Shown piece after piece: positions 33,120 to 44,127 of a stretch of 64,000 bases of DNA. Position numbers and translations under genes: made by a program. The stretch comes from Adiantum capillus-veneris (lineage: Eukaryota > Streptophyta > Polypodiopsida > Polypodiales > Pteridaceae). The stretch is from contig CM043964.1 in the NCBI GenBank assembly GCA_014529385.2, forward strand, positions 134,518,420-134,582,419. The letters run 5' to 3'. Numbering within the stretch: the first letter of the stretch is position 1; every line of letters starts with the position of its first letter. The notes beneath the pieces are model-generated. The model was given only the letters and a program-made list of their open reading frames with translations. It did no database searches and was not told where the DNA came from.

Positions 33120-36100
33120 TTGTTCACCTCTCTCGAGTCTGTCCCTCATGGGAATTCTGTCACTTGTGCCAACAATGCCTCTTATCCAGTTTAGGGAGTT
33201 GGAAAGATTGTGATTACTGCTACAAATGACAATTCCTTCACACTTGTTGATGCACTTTATAGAATAGGATCAAGAAGAATCTCTTGTCTGGATCCGCACT
33301 GGCTGGACTTGGACTTGTAGTCAAATTTGTGGATGATAGATGTACAGTTCATGATCTCAGTTTTGGTGATGAAATTATTGCATCTAGCCTTTTGTGCCGT
33401 GGGCTGTATAAGCTCACTTTGTATGACAAGTGTGGACAAAATTTTGCAAATGCTGTTGCAGATTCAAGGGCTATTTCAGATGCAAAACTTTGGCATGCAC
33501 GTTTTGGTCATCTGAATTTTGGCAGTTTGCTGCATTTGTAAAAATCAGATATGGTTGCTTCTTTGTCGCCTCTTGAAGCACCTGTCAAACATGTTTGTGA
33601 AGGCTGTATTTTGGGTAAGATGCAGCGTTCTAAGTTTCCAAAGGATCGTTTAGTTCGGGCCACATGCAGGTTGCAGCTTGTGCATAATGATGTTTGTGGG
33701 CCCATGCAAACTCCGTGCTTGGGCAATTACCTGTACTTCGTGACTTTCATTGATGATTACTCCAGGCATCCATGGGTATTTCCGCTTAAAGAGAAGTCCG
33801 AAGTTGTTATGTGCTTCAAACAATTTCTGGCTATGGCTGAAAATGTCTCGAAATGTACTATTGGAAACCTCCCTTCTGATCTAGGGAGGGAGTATATATC
33901 TCATGAATTTAATGCATTTCTGGCTAGTCGTGGGATAAAACACCAATGTAGAGTGCCTTAAACACCTTAGCAAAATGGTGTTGCTGAGAGGAAAAACAGG
34001 TCACTGGCATGAAGTATGGTCAAAAGTCAAGCTTTGCCGTATTCTTTTTGGCTTGAGGCCATCATGTGTCCCACTTATGTACTAAACAGGTGTCCTATGA
34101 AAGCTTTGCAGTCAATTACTCCATATGAAGCATGGCATGATAGAAAGCCTTCTATTGAGCACAGTGTGTGTTTTTGGCTGTTTGGCATATGCTTTGGTGC
34201 CACAAACACAGCACAGAAAATTGGATGATAAGACTGTCAAATGTATTTTTGTTGGTTATAGTGCAGAAAGCAAAGGTTACATGTTGTATCATCCGCAAGA
34301 AAAACGTATTTCCATTTCACGGGATGTAGTGTTTGTGGAAGATTCTGTTCAACCCTTGCTGTCATATACTAGAGACAGTATGTAAGCTCACAAGACATTT
34401 ATGACACTTTGTTGCCTCTTTTCAGTGGTGGAAATACGAATGTAAGTTCCAATCAAGCAAATGTACAACCTATGAAGGTTTTTAAAAATGTTATAGATCA
34501 TCCTATTACTGATGCAGATGTACATGATGTACTTGATGAGAAAAAGGCTGAAAATGAGCAGGCTAGAGGTATGCCAAAATGGTTGGTGTACACTTTGCGT
34601 GACAGTAAATTGGATGCACCTTTCTCTAGTCATACTCGTTCAAGCTCTCGCCATGCATGAGATTGTTATGCTTTTGTTGTGTCTAGCTTACATGATGTTG
34701 AGGAGCCTCTATCTTTTGATGAACGAAAGAATTCAGAAAATCGGATGGCTACCATGCAATTAGAATATGATGCACTTATAGAAAATGACACATGGACTTT
34801 ATGTGATTTGCCTCCTAGCAAAAAGGCCATTGGTACGAAGTGGGTTTACAAGTTGAAACGCAAGCCAGATGGTGACATCGATCACCATAAGGCTCGACTT
34901 GTTGCAAAGGGTTATGCATAGGCAAAAGGCATAGATTATAAAGGGACTTTTGCTCCCACTTGTTGTATGACTCCTGTGCGTTTTCTATGTGCATTGGCAG
35001 CTCATTTTGGTTGGGATATACATCAATAAGACACTGTTACTGCTTTCTTGAATGGTGACATATTTGAGGAATTTTATGTAACCCAGCCTCGTGGTTTTTT
35101 CATAAAAGAACAAGAGAACAAAGTGTGCAGATGTAAGAAGGCTTTGTATGGGTTGAAGCAATCTCCTCGTGCTTGGTATGAGAAAGCTGACACTCATTTG
35201 GTCAAACAAGGCTTTCGTAACAGTCCAACAGAAAGCACATTGTATGTAAAGCGTGAGGGTGATGTACTTCTCATTGTGGTTCTTTATGTCAATGATTTGC
35301 TGATCACTAGACCAGATGAGAGACATATTGTTGAATTTAAGTTTAATTTGAATGCTAATTTCAAGATGAAAGATTTGGGGCTGTTGCATCATTACTTGGG
35401 TATACAGTTTAAGCAGTGTGATGGTGGTATTGCCTTGTGTCAGAAAAGTTGCATAGAGACAGTGATATGTAAGTTTGGACTTGAGGATTGCAAACCTATT
35501 GCCACTCCCATGGAAATGGTATTGAAGTTGAGTCTACATGATGCTGGAAATCCTGCTAATGTCACTCTTTACCAAACTGCTGTTGGCTGCCTCATTTATG
35601 TATGCAACGAGGCCTGATATTCAATTTGCAGTCTCACAGCTCAGCAGATTTATGCATAGCCCAGGGTCTAAGCATTCGCAGGCTATCAAGAGGATTTTCC
35701 GCTACCTTAGTGGCACTTTACATCTTGGCTTATTTTATCCCAAGGGGGGATCATTGCCGCCAGACTTACATGCTTTTTCGGACTCAGATTGGGCTGGTTG
35801 TTTTGACACGTGAGTGTCCACAAGTGGTTTTTGTTTCATGCTTGGAAATTCATGTATCACATGGTTGAGCAAGAAGCAACCTATTATGGCCACTTCAAGT
35901 TGTGAGGCTGAGTACAGCGCAGTCTTCACAGCTACGGTTGAGTGTGTATGGCTCAGACGCCTTATGGCTGATTTGGGTGTTGGACATGACAATGCCAGCA
36001 CTATCTACACTAACAGTCACAGCGCATTGGCAATTGCAAGGAACCCAGTTTTTTAGGCTAGCACAAAGCACATTGAGTTACATTACCACTATGTAAGGGA

Positions 36101-36239
36101 GAGGCTCCCAGCAAGAGAGATCGGCTTGGCTTATGTGCCAACACAAAACAACCTTGCAGATCTTTTCACAATGGCATTGTCTCGTCAGAAACTTGAAGCT
36201 TTCCGCAAAGCTTTGGCCTTATTCCCCTTTGTGAACTGA
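33120..36239 (+). pseudogene. pol: Copia B pol, broken
   Basis: Same domain order as A: HHCC (LWHARFGHLN, CEGCILGKM), integrase, RT with YVND at 35,285-35,296, RNase H to TGA 36,237. Shared with A: TAG 34,919, TAA 35,027, the 2-nt loss near 35,608, TGA 35,811. Private lesions include a stop before KSDMVAS (33,538), stops at 33,959-33,970, a frameshift near 34,165 and the stop at 36,054. Cannot be translated. Confidence 0.9.
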
Positions 36240-36314
36240 ACATGTCCTCACGGCATGGCACTTCCTTTTACTCATGTGCTAGCTCTCCTTAACCGCATCA
36301 CTCCAGGGGGGTTT

Positions 36315-36537
36315 TGTTACCATCTACATGTGGTAGTGATGTGTGTGAACACACTAGGACCGCCGGGGTATTTTTTCCTTCTTTAGGTGGTTTTTTCCCC
36401 CAAGCATTGTATATACGCCCATCACTCTAGGGCTATCTATCTTTCCATTGCACACTAAGTAATACACTCTCCATTGTGTGCCTTGAGCTTCCTTTGTCTT
36501 CTCCAAGCTATGTGGGTTTCTCTGCAACCCTAATTCC

Positions 36538-36541
<4 letters not shown>
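36315..36541 (+). repeat. 3' LTR of copia B
   Basis: 227 bases after the polypurine tract AGGGGGGTTT. It ends TTCCAACA, with the last A at 36,541, then GAGAG of the microsatellite. Confidence 0.93.
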
Positions 36542-36580
<39 letters not shown>

Positions 36581-37509
36581 GTCGTCGATGGTGCATAATG
36601 GATTTCTAATGATCATCGGCGTGGTGATAGCTACCATACCCTCCTTCTCTAAGAATTGCTACCTTGTGGTTGTGATCCCCTGAGAGTGACATGTTCTCCC
36701 TTTATATAGAAAAAGAGAGGAGATGTCTTAGATTTATTTATTGGGAGTGGCCCAATCCATGTGATGTTTGGTCAGATATGTATGTTGTATAATACATGTG
36801 ATGGGAGAGGTCCACAAAGAGAGAATAGGAGAGAGGTAGAGAGAGGGGGGGGATAGAGTTGAGAGGAGAAATTACATACTTGCTACTTGTACCTAGCTTA
36901 TCGCGAGCATTATGAGAAATATGAACCTTGCATGGGCCTTCTAAGGAATTCTAATTTTTACGGATTAAGGCTAATGTTGTGTGGGGTTAAGGGGGCAAGG
37001 GCCAGTGAAGAAGGTAGTTTTGAGCTTTTCTAGCATTTTTTTTAGACAAATGTAGGATGTGGACCTAAGGGGTTACTTTCTCTCTTTAGCTTTCTTTTAA
37101 GTGAAGGAAGCATAGGGGTGTGACCACATCAGCAAAAACGTGGATCACTAAGAGTCAAAATTTGACTTTTTTTATAACAAATCCATTTTTACTTTTTTTT
37201 TATTTAAAACTCCCTCCCAACATATATACATATCCAAAAATCATTTTTTGACCCATTTTTTAACCACAAGCTTAGAAAGTCCATTTTTTCAAAAATCTTT
37301 TCCCCCAAAAAGTAAAAAACACGTTGTTCTCTCTTCCTCCTCCCTTCTCCCTCCTCTCTCCCTCTCCTCTCCCTCCCTGCCCCTACCTTCCTCTTCCTCC
37401 CCAATCTCTCCCTCCCCCCCCTCCCTCCTCCTCTCCTCCCATTTTCCCCAATCTCCCTACCCCTCTCTCTCTATCTTTTCATCATTTGCTTCCTCACGCA
37501 ACAGCTTCC
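36542..37509. other. GA repeat and gene-free stretch
   Basis: (GA)n continues to 36,578. Then a stretch that looks single-copy here, without a recognisable gene. From 37,320 to 37,480 it is almost pure C/T (CCTCC and CTCTC runs), typical of a pyrimidine-rich promoter or 5' leader. It lies just upstream of the gene at 37,510-39,362. Confidence 0.5.
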
Positions 37510-39362
37510 ATGGTGCTCATGGACATCACAAATGGTTTGCTTCCACCACCACGTACTCTGCACACCAAAATCATACATATATGCTTACCCACGGCGTTTG
37601 CACCGAAGACCGCTAGTGAGGGTGATCAAAGGTCATCACAGGAACGTCGCACCGCTTGTGAGACCAATGTTGACATTTGGGTGGATCGCCATTTGTAACC
37701 TTACGATCCTATAAGCCGCTTCCATCCATCCTTTAATAGCCTTTCAACATTTCTTCGATTTCTTGGGAGGGGAGAAGCGGGCTTGTTAGGCTATTGCAAG
37801 CGGTTGTGTATGGGTGCAGGTGCTTCTTTGCATATGGGGATGCACGAATGTCAAGCTCTAAACCTCAAGACGACGGCATTACAAGAGAGTGTTGCCTCTT
37901 CGGAGAGAGTGGTTACAACTCTTGAACAACAAATGCAAGAAAAGGAGTCCCACATTAAGAAGCTTGCCAACACCATCACATACTTGAAAGAAACACCCCT
38001 TGGTGCAAGGGAACGCAAACGCACGTATTCATCCATTGAAACTCTTGCACATTCGGTAGGAGCACGCAAACGATGAGTTACAGGCACAAGGTGATTTGGT
38101 CTTTAATTGCATGATGCATTCTTACTTCACACTATTTTCTAGCATTTATTTTTATTTGTTGCTAGAAACTTCATCCAGGAGGCATGCGGTGGAACAAGCC
38201 AAGATGATCGAGTCAACCTTCTCACTAGTTGTCTCAATACCCGGGATGTGATTTCTATCTTACAATCACCTGGAGGTAAGCACATTAAGGATGCAGTCAC
38301 CAAGGCACTTATGCGTAAATTGAGAAATGTGGTTAGTGATGATGACGTGCAACAAGCTTGTGATGATGCTGGAATCAGCCCCAAAGCCTATCAAGCAATT
38401 TTCCAACTCCTAAATGATGCCCTCAAAGAACATGGCATTGTGGAAAACCTATTTCCCGTTTCTCACAAGGTCAACCTCGCAAAGAAGGCCACAAACAAAG
38501 ATGTGTTCTCCCGCATTGGGACATACCTACACATTGAGGACACAATGTCAACTTCCCTTTATGCTTCGTGCGCAACAAAGACAAGGGGAAAAGGTAAGCA
38601 ACAATCCATAAGACTTTCGGAGAAGGGATTTCCTTACACAATGTGGAACATATTTTTTGGATCTTAGAAGGTTTCAACAAGCCATGCTTAGACACTTTTT
38701 GAAGAAATTTTCCCAAGGAAAGCCAAGTCGATATGATGGTCAAAATAGCTCCAACCAGCAAGCAGGTAACCTTTGGGAGCTTTGGAAGGAGTTATGCAAA
38801 GCTACTACTAATAATGATTCAAATGGCGAGTTTGCAAACAAGCGCAAGCAAGTTTGGGCACATTTTGATAAAATGGTCAAGCTTATGGGCTTTAATAGCA
38901 CAACAAAAGAACAACCCCAATCATTTCAAGAAGCCTTGGCGGATTTTACCAAGGTCTTCACCCTTTATTGTGGTGAAAATAACATCACATATTACATGGT
39001 AAGACATGTTACGTGGTGTATTTATTACAAGGGATTGTTTTTATTAAATAATGTGGATCGTTTACTCATGTGAACAGCATATCTTGTTTGTGCATGGTGC
39101 ATTTTTTATGCACAAGTATGGATCGCTTGAAATTTTTAGCACTCAAGGCATGGAGAACTCCCATTATAGAGCAAGGGGAGTGTACTTCAAAAATACTCGA
39201 CATGGTGGTGGAATGGTGCAATCCAATTATTTGGAGGAGATGTTCAACTAGTTTTTTCGCACAACATTTGCTCGTAAGCTCACAATGGAGCGTGCACGAC
39301 AATCCAAGATTGCTATTGAAGTGCGGAAATGGAGTCGTCAAGAGCATAGCAACAAGTGGTAA
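37510..39362 (+). pseudogene. TE-like gene with STQGMENSHYRAR motif, probably broken
   Basis: I do not know this family. Parts seen: a first frame from ATG 37,510; a coiled-coil segment at 37,810-38,076 (LQESVASSERVVTTLEQQMQ); an exon from 38,171 (AG acceptor) with DDDVQQACDDAGISPKAY; a tract with FLDLRRFQQAM and WELWKELCKA in another frame; a GT-AG intron at 38,999-39,077; and HILFVHGAFFMHKYGSL, FSTQGMENSHYRAR, TRHGGG, then TAG at 39,249 with the frame open again to TAA 39,360. The frame change near 38,600 and the TAG suggest inactivity, although an unrecognised intron could explain the former. Relatives at 30.2 and 57.5 kb inside dispersed repeats point to a transposon gene. The intron next to HIL is supported by its position being conserved in those copies. 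Confidence 0.55.
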
Positions 39363-39546
39363 ATGTCGCAAGGTCCCGCCAAGCATGCTGCATGGCGGCG
39401 ATGCAGAGTGCCATAAGGATCAAAGTGATTCTGCACGATTCACTACATGTGAACGCAGGGTCCAACTCTTAGCGACATGTTTATTTTAAAAAAATAGTTT
39501 TTTTTTTCAAAATTAGTGTGAATAGGGCCCTTTTTAAATGGGCCCT

Positions 39547-39554
39547 TATAAATA
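39547..39554 (+). promoter_or_regulatory. TATA box of the H3-like gene
   Basis: TATAAATA 59 bases before ATG 39,613, a normal spacing for a plant promoter with a short leader. Inferred from sequence only. Confidence 0.55.
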
Positions 39555-39612
39555 TTGCATGCTCTCATAAACCACTCATTTCTTAAGAACAGGTGACCTC
39601 TTACCATACGAA

Positions 39613-40494
39613 ATGGCGCGGACCAAACAAACCGCGAAAGAGCATCCGCCTACCAACAAAAACACCCTCCAAGGATGTCAGAAGTCGGCATGGCTTAAAG
39701 GCACAAGAAAACGGCCACGAACACCTGGCCGTTCCAGGAACTCTTCTGGTAGTGGGCATGGTAGTAGGGCACCAGAGTCATCGAGGGCTGTTGCATCTCC
39801 ATTTCCTCAAGATATAACACCTAGAAAAAGAATGAAGCAACGTGTCCAGCGCTGGAGAGAAGAAGAGAGCCAGCAAACAACAGAGTTCGATAGGGAGAAG
39901 CCGTCGCACCAACAATCACAAGCAGGACCATCCAAGACTCGGGTGGTCCATACAGACACTGAATCAGAGAGTGAGCCACCATGGCTGCGAGCTAAAATAC
40001 CGCGCGCACACCGGGTGCCTGTTGGGGGGAAGACACTGCCTCGAGGCCAGGGAGCTCTCCCCACACCACAAGATCGGGAGACAAGGGAAGAGGATGAATC
40101 AGAAGAGGCTGCAGATCCAGCCCCTAAGCATGTAAACAGGTGCAAGTCTAAGTTTTTCAAGAAGCCTAAATGCCTCTAGCCAACAAATGTGCAAGTGCCC
40201 CCAAGTCAACCGCAGTGGCGCCGAAAAATAGCAAGGGCATTCGCAGAAATCCGCCATTATCAGAAGACTACAGAGCTTTTGATTCGACGCGCCCCCTTTG
40301 CTCGCACACTGAAGGAGGTGCTTCAAAGCTATGGAAATCAGTATAGAATGCAAGCAATAGCGCTAGAGGGTATTCAAGAAGCTGCAGAGGCCCCCATCAT
40401 TTCGGCATTCGAAGATACCAACCTATGCGCCATTCATGCAAAGCGCGTGACAATACAGCCAAAAGATATCCAGCTTGCACGTCGATTGCGATGA
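39613..40494 (+). CDS. Histone H3-like protein with a ~200-residue N-terminal extension
   Basis: The frame begins [11 protein letters not shown]: residues ARTKQTA are exactly the canonical H3 tail start, with Arg8 changed to Lys and Lys9 to Glu. A long Ser/Arg/Glu-rich, probably disordered region follows (to about codon 200). Then comes an H3 histone fold: [18 protein letters not shown] (alpha-N/alpha-1), QEAAEA (alpha-2), and [20 protein letters not shown] with QLARRLR at the end. Loop 1 has canonical H3 length, unlike CENH3, so this is not an obvious centromeric variant. One in-frame TAG at 40,177 splits tail and fold. It may be a nonsense mutation, or lie in a 48-nt GT-AG segment (40,132-40,179) whose removal keeps frame; that is very short for a plant intron. 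With no other intron it may be a retrocopy. A TATA box lies upstream. Unusual; active or pseudogene unresolved. Confidence 0.75.
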
Positions 40495-40959
40495 AGCTTC
40501 GAGAATTAGCCGAAGTTACCCCTCTTTTTGTATTCCACACCCTTATCCTTGTAATGTTTTCACTTTGCAATGACAATATGATCAACATTTGTGTCTACTG
40601 TGTCTATTATCTTTGTAATGAGATGACTTTGCGCGCCCTTGTGGCCACCCCTTTTTTGGCACCTGGTAGGCTTCTCTACCCCCTAGGATACTTAAAATAC
40701 ATAAATTAACTCAAAAGAATGGGTTTTGCATCATTACTTTAGAGAAACCGCTTCTCACTCAAATGTGTTTTATACTTTCCACAGTATCATGTGGATCCAA
40801 CTTCCGTTGTGTTGTTACTTCAGGCAAAAAAGACAGCTTATTGATACATATCACCAATTATAACAATTTTCAAGATTGACAAATCACATTTAGAAGAATT
40901 TGCAAGATAGAGAGACAATTCCGAATATTTTTTATTACTTCCAAAACGGTGATTTTACA
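40495..40959. other. Intergenic, between convergent genes
   Basis: Separates the 3' end of the H3-like gene from the 3' end of the minus-strand gene. AT-rich, no gene seen; presumably holds both 3' untranslated regions. Confidence 0.5.
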
Positions 40960-42537
40960 TCATGTATCTGAGGAGTTCATAATTTTCTTGACCATTTCCT
41001 GGCACCTATCTTGCGCGTAAGGCAACTCCCCAATCAAGAGGGACTGCGCTATGGCCTCTGGGTCAGTTGAGCCAATGGAAGCATGTATCCCTATCTGGGC
41101 AAGCACTTTACCACGGAAGCCAGTGCCAAACGCTGTGCATACAAGGGATCTACGCACTAGGAACACAAGATGCGCAGTTTGAGCAATGGTGCTCAAACAC
41201 AAAAACTTGCTCAAAGCTTTCAACGACCAAGACATAAAATGGGCTTGGGGAGTAAATTCATTATGGATAATGGCCACATCACCAGGGGGGATTTGTCCTA
41301 GGTAATGCGCAAGGGAAGCTTGAGGTCCAAAGCCCGTCCGCTTGCCACCCATCCTTGCAGTAAAATCATCAAGCTCCACGATATCCTGTCATAAACCGAT
41401 GAAGGTTGAGAAAAAATACAATGAAGGATAAAATAGTAACATGAAAATTATGATACAGTTTACCTCCTGCTCCTTGTCGTCCTCCTCCCTGTTGCCCTTT
41501 GCATCCAAGTCAATGCTCCCATGCACCCCAGCTACGAGCTTTGGATCATCAGATAGGAGGTTGCATAGTGGCATACGCATCCTAGCGGCCTCAACCTTGG
41601 CTTGTGTGGCTTGGAATTCTTCCTCAGCCACGTGTAACTGCTCTACTGCCAGGACATCCGCAAATACAACTGCAATAGTGTCAGCAACAGAAGCCCCAAC
41701 TGGCAAGAGCTTGCTTTCTAGGGCATCTGGCATATTGTTTAAGGGACATTTGGTGCTGTTTCAAAGCATGCTCTAGCATTCATCCATGCGCAGGCCAAAT
41801 GCTTTCTCCAAATCATGCATAAACACATACTCCTCCCCATCCACTACCACTGAGGAGAAGCGGCTGATTTCTACCTTTGGGATAGCCACATCCGTCAATG
41901 GTAGTGGCACTGGAGTGTCACTAGGGCCAGCCACAACTATGGATTTCTCAACCACTTCCTCGAGCCCCCTGGGGTACTCAAGCCAGAGTGTCTTTGCTTC
42001 CGCTGCAAGGCTCATGGGGATAACCTCCTGCTCCTTGGTGTCCTTGATAAAGGACCCAACCTGAAGGTGTGGTAAGCGGAGCTCCTCCAAATCAGGTTCC
42101 TCACTCACCAAGAAGATAAATAATGCGAGCCGAGAAAGGTACTCCACCCCCAACTTGTGCTTCTTGAGCGCTGACACCCCTGGGGCTTGCTCATCCAAGA
42201 AACGGCATGCATCGGTGGCAATTTCTTGGAATCGTCGCAACCGCTTGGAGAATGGGCGATCACCTTTGTGTATATAGCACAAAAGATTGCAAGGCACCCA
42301 GATCCTTGCATGTGGGGAGATAGATACAGAATATTTTATGATGTGCTCCTCCAAGAACGCAAAAATCTCGGCAAATGTATCCATGTGAAGGGAAATTGTG
42401 GCGTCAAGGTCACGGAGACGAGTAAAAAAGGTGTGGAGTTCCAACTTCCCTTTGTATTTGGTGTCCTCGAGGAAGAGGATCAAGCGTGACAAAGGGGTGG
42501 ATGTGGGTGTAGATGCAGAGGATGTGGAAGCATCCAT
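40960..42537 (-). CDS. Three-exon gene of unknown function
   Basis: The start is ATG at 42,537 (MDASTSSASTPTSTPLSRL), below a TATA box at 42,620. Exons 42,537-41,831, 41,755-41,464 and 41,385-40,960 are joined by introns of 75 nt (donor GTATGTGTTT, acceptor GAAACAG) and 78 nt (donor GTAAACTG, acceptor TATGACAG). Splicing removes the TAG and TGA that would otherwise interrupt the frame and gives 474 residues. The protein has a Ser/Thr/Pro-rich start, a helical middle (RPFSKRLRRFQEIATDACRF), an acidic patch (NREEDDKEQE) and a C-part with ARMGGKRTGFGPQASLAHYL. I recognise no domain. The consistent intron model and long uninterrupted exons argue for a real, recently functional gene. It may be cargo of a large mobile element, like its neighbours. 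Confidence 0.65.
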
Positions 42538-42619
42538 GTCTAGCCTGGGGTGTAGATAGAGAGTGGAGGAGCTCAAGAGTTGCAAAAGTGAAAATAGTGA
42601 ATGAGTTATGCGCCCCCCC

Positions 42620-42626
42620 TTTTATA
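42620..42626 (-). promoter_or_regulatory. TATA box of the 40,960-42,537 gene
   Basis: On the minus strand this reads TATAAAA, within CCATTATAAAAGGGG, about 83 bases before the ATG. The surrounding TTTTTAAATG and GGG-CC-TTATAAA words resemble those in front of the H3-like gene (39,525-39,554). Confidence 0.5.
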
Positions 42627-42784
42627 ATGGTCCCTTTTTAAAAGACATTTAAAAAAAGGCACTTTCACCAAGAAATCATCTCTCATCTCAATGCAAAAAA
42701 TTATATATTCAAAGACATGATTTGCCGAAGCAAATCATGTTGATTACATCCGGGATCATTTTTAAAATTGCAAGAGTTATAAAG

Positions 42785-44127
42785 TTATAAGATCGATAGC
42801 ATAGTTCCATCCATCCCCCAGTCCTGCTTGACCTTCAATTTGTCTTCCATTCTCTTCCCAATCTGTGGACATTCATTACAATAAGCATCCAATGATCGAC
42901 AAACTATGATGTATTGAAAATGTGGTGGAAGGATTCTCACTTTGTGACCTTGTAAACAAAATTGTGCTTCCTGAAGGCCCTCAAAACCCATAATAACCAA
43001 ATGTTCTCGCACATTACTGAGAGTCCAATGCTTGTTCACTTGGACTGCCTCCAAAGCATCGTTGGGCATCTTCACTGCAATGTCAAAGCTTGCAATAGCG
43101 CCGTCTACACTCTGTAAGGGAGTCCACACTCTAAGCTTGCACATCCAACAATCATAGTGAAATTGTATGTACAAGGAGGTGCGGATTTCAAATAGCGCAT
43201 TCCAATACCTGAAGCTCCAACTTTACAACGGTACCGGTCCCCGTTGTGCATGCCCTCCGCAAAACCCCAGTCCTCTTATAAAAGCCTTCCTAATTCCTCA
43301 TAATGCACATCTTTACATACAAGCATTGTGGCAGTCTCCACATTAAATCCAAACTCTTTAAAAATGTGCACAAAACAATGAATAGGCAAACACCAACTCA
43401 AGCCCACAGACCTAGAAGCTTTAGAGTATTTCAAAGAGTTTTGGACATCTATTATCATCTTTTGCTTGAAAGATGCTACCGACCACAAATCTGGCATCGG
43501 CCACTCCATACTTCATAGGGAAGTTAGTTTGATGGGTTCAAGTGTTCCAAACGCTTGTGTAGAAGTAGGCACAATATAGGAGTGAGAATAAAAGAAAATC
43601 CTTCTTTGAACCAGTTTGGTTGGACAAACATGTGGGAACATTGTTGCTCCAATATCCGCATGTATAGCATTGAATGTGCCGGAGAGACTATGTAGTGGCT
43701 GCTCCTCCACCAACGTGGATGGAAATATGACTATAAATCCATGACAAATCTTAAGTATGAATCCATAATAACATTACACTGTGATATCACACCTAGCTTT
43801 GTATTCTCAAAACATGTACTTACAATGTGTTAGAAATCGAGGTGGTTGTCGCAATTGCACGGTTGACATTGAGAAAACATGTCGCACAATGGCTACGGTC
43901 CCCTTGTCTTTGCGGTTCTTGAAGCCAAGGAGCTTTCCTTTCCAGTGAAGATCCAAGTTTGCACGACTCCCCACACGATGAGAGCCAATAGCAGATGGTT
44001 GCATGTATACCCAAGCACCTTTGGTGAACTCTTGTGGCACCCACTCATCATCTATACCTCTAGTGTTGTGGCATGCAAGTGTTGTGACCTCATCCTTTGG
44101 CCACCTTTGCAAAGTAGAGTTGTCCAT
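42785..44127 (-). pseudogene. Multi-exon gene of unknown function, degraded
   Basis: The start is at 44,127 (MDNSTLQRWPKDEVTTLACH). Exon 1 ends at 43,824 before a good donor GTAAGTAC. Intron 43,731-43,823 (93 nt, acceptor TTTATAG) leads in frame to IFPSTLVEEQPLHSLSGTFN. A TGA follows at 43,513, then the same frame reopens (MEWPMPDLWSVASFKQK) to a stop at 43,276. A last open segment covers 43,174-42,785 (WTPLQSVDGAIASFDIAVKM). No known domain recognised. Stops could be bridged by introns I did not find, or the gene is dead. Part of its intron 1 and exon 2 recurs at 1,352-1,493. Confidence 0.5.

Larger units (their letters stand above)
31386..36541 (+). mobile_element. Copia element B, full length, with TSD
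   Basis: 5,156-bp copia element with 227-bp LTRs (31,386-31,612; 36,315-36,541). It is flanked by GAGAG on both sides (31,381-31,385 and 36,542-36,546) inside a GA microsatellite, so the duplication is partly ambiguous. By eye about 13 LTR differences, more than element A. It shares five coding lesions with A and adds its own: a 7-nt loss near 32,418, loss of two zinc-knuckle cysteines, and the protease Asp changed to Asn. Confidence 0.93.

Noticed and set aside
37248-37616. 122-codon Ser/Pro/Leu-rich frame
   Set aside because: Translation of a C/T-rich promoter-like tract.
39613-40494. Reading the H3-like gene as a centromeric histone (CENH3)
   Set aside because: CENH3 usually has a longer loop 1 and a diverged C-terminal part; here loop 1 aligns with canonical H3 without a gap and the C-terminus is nearly canonical.
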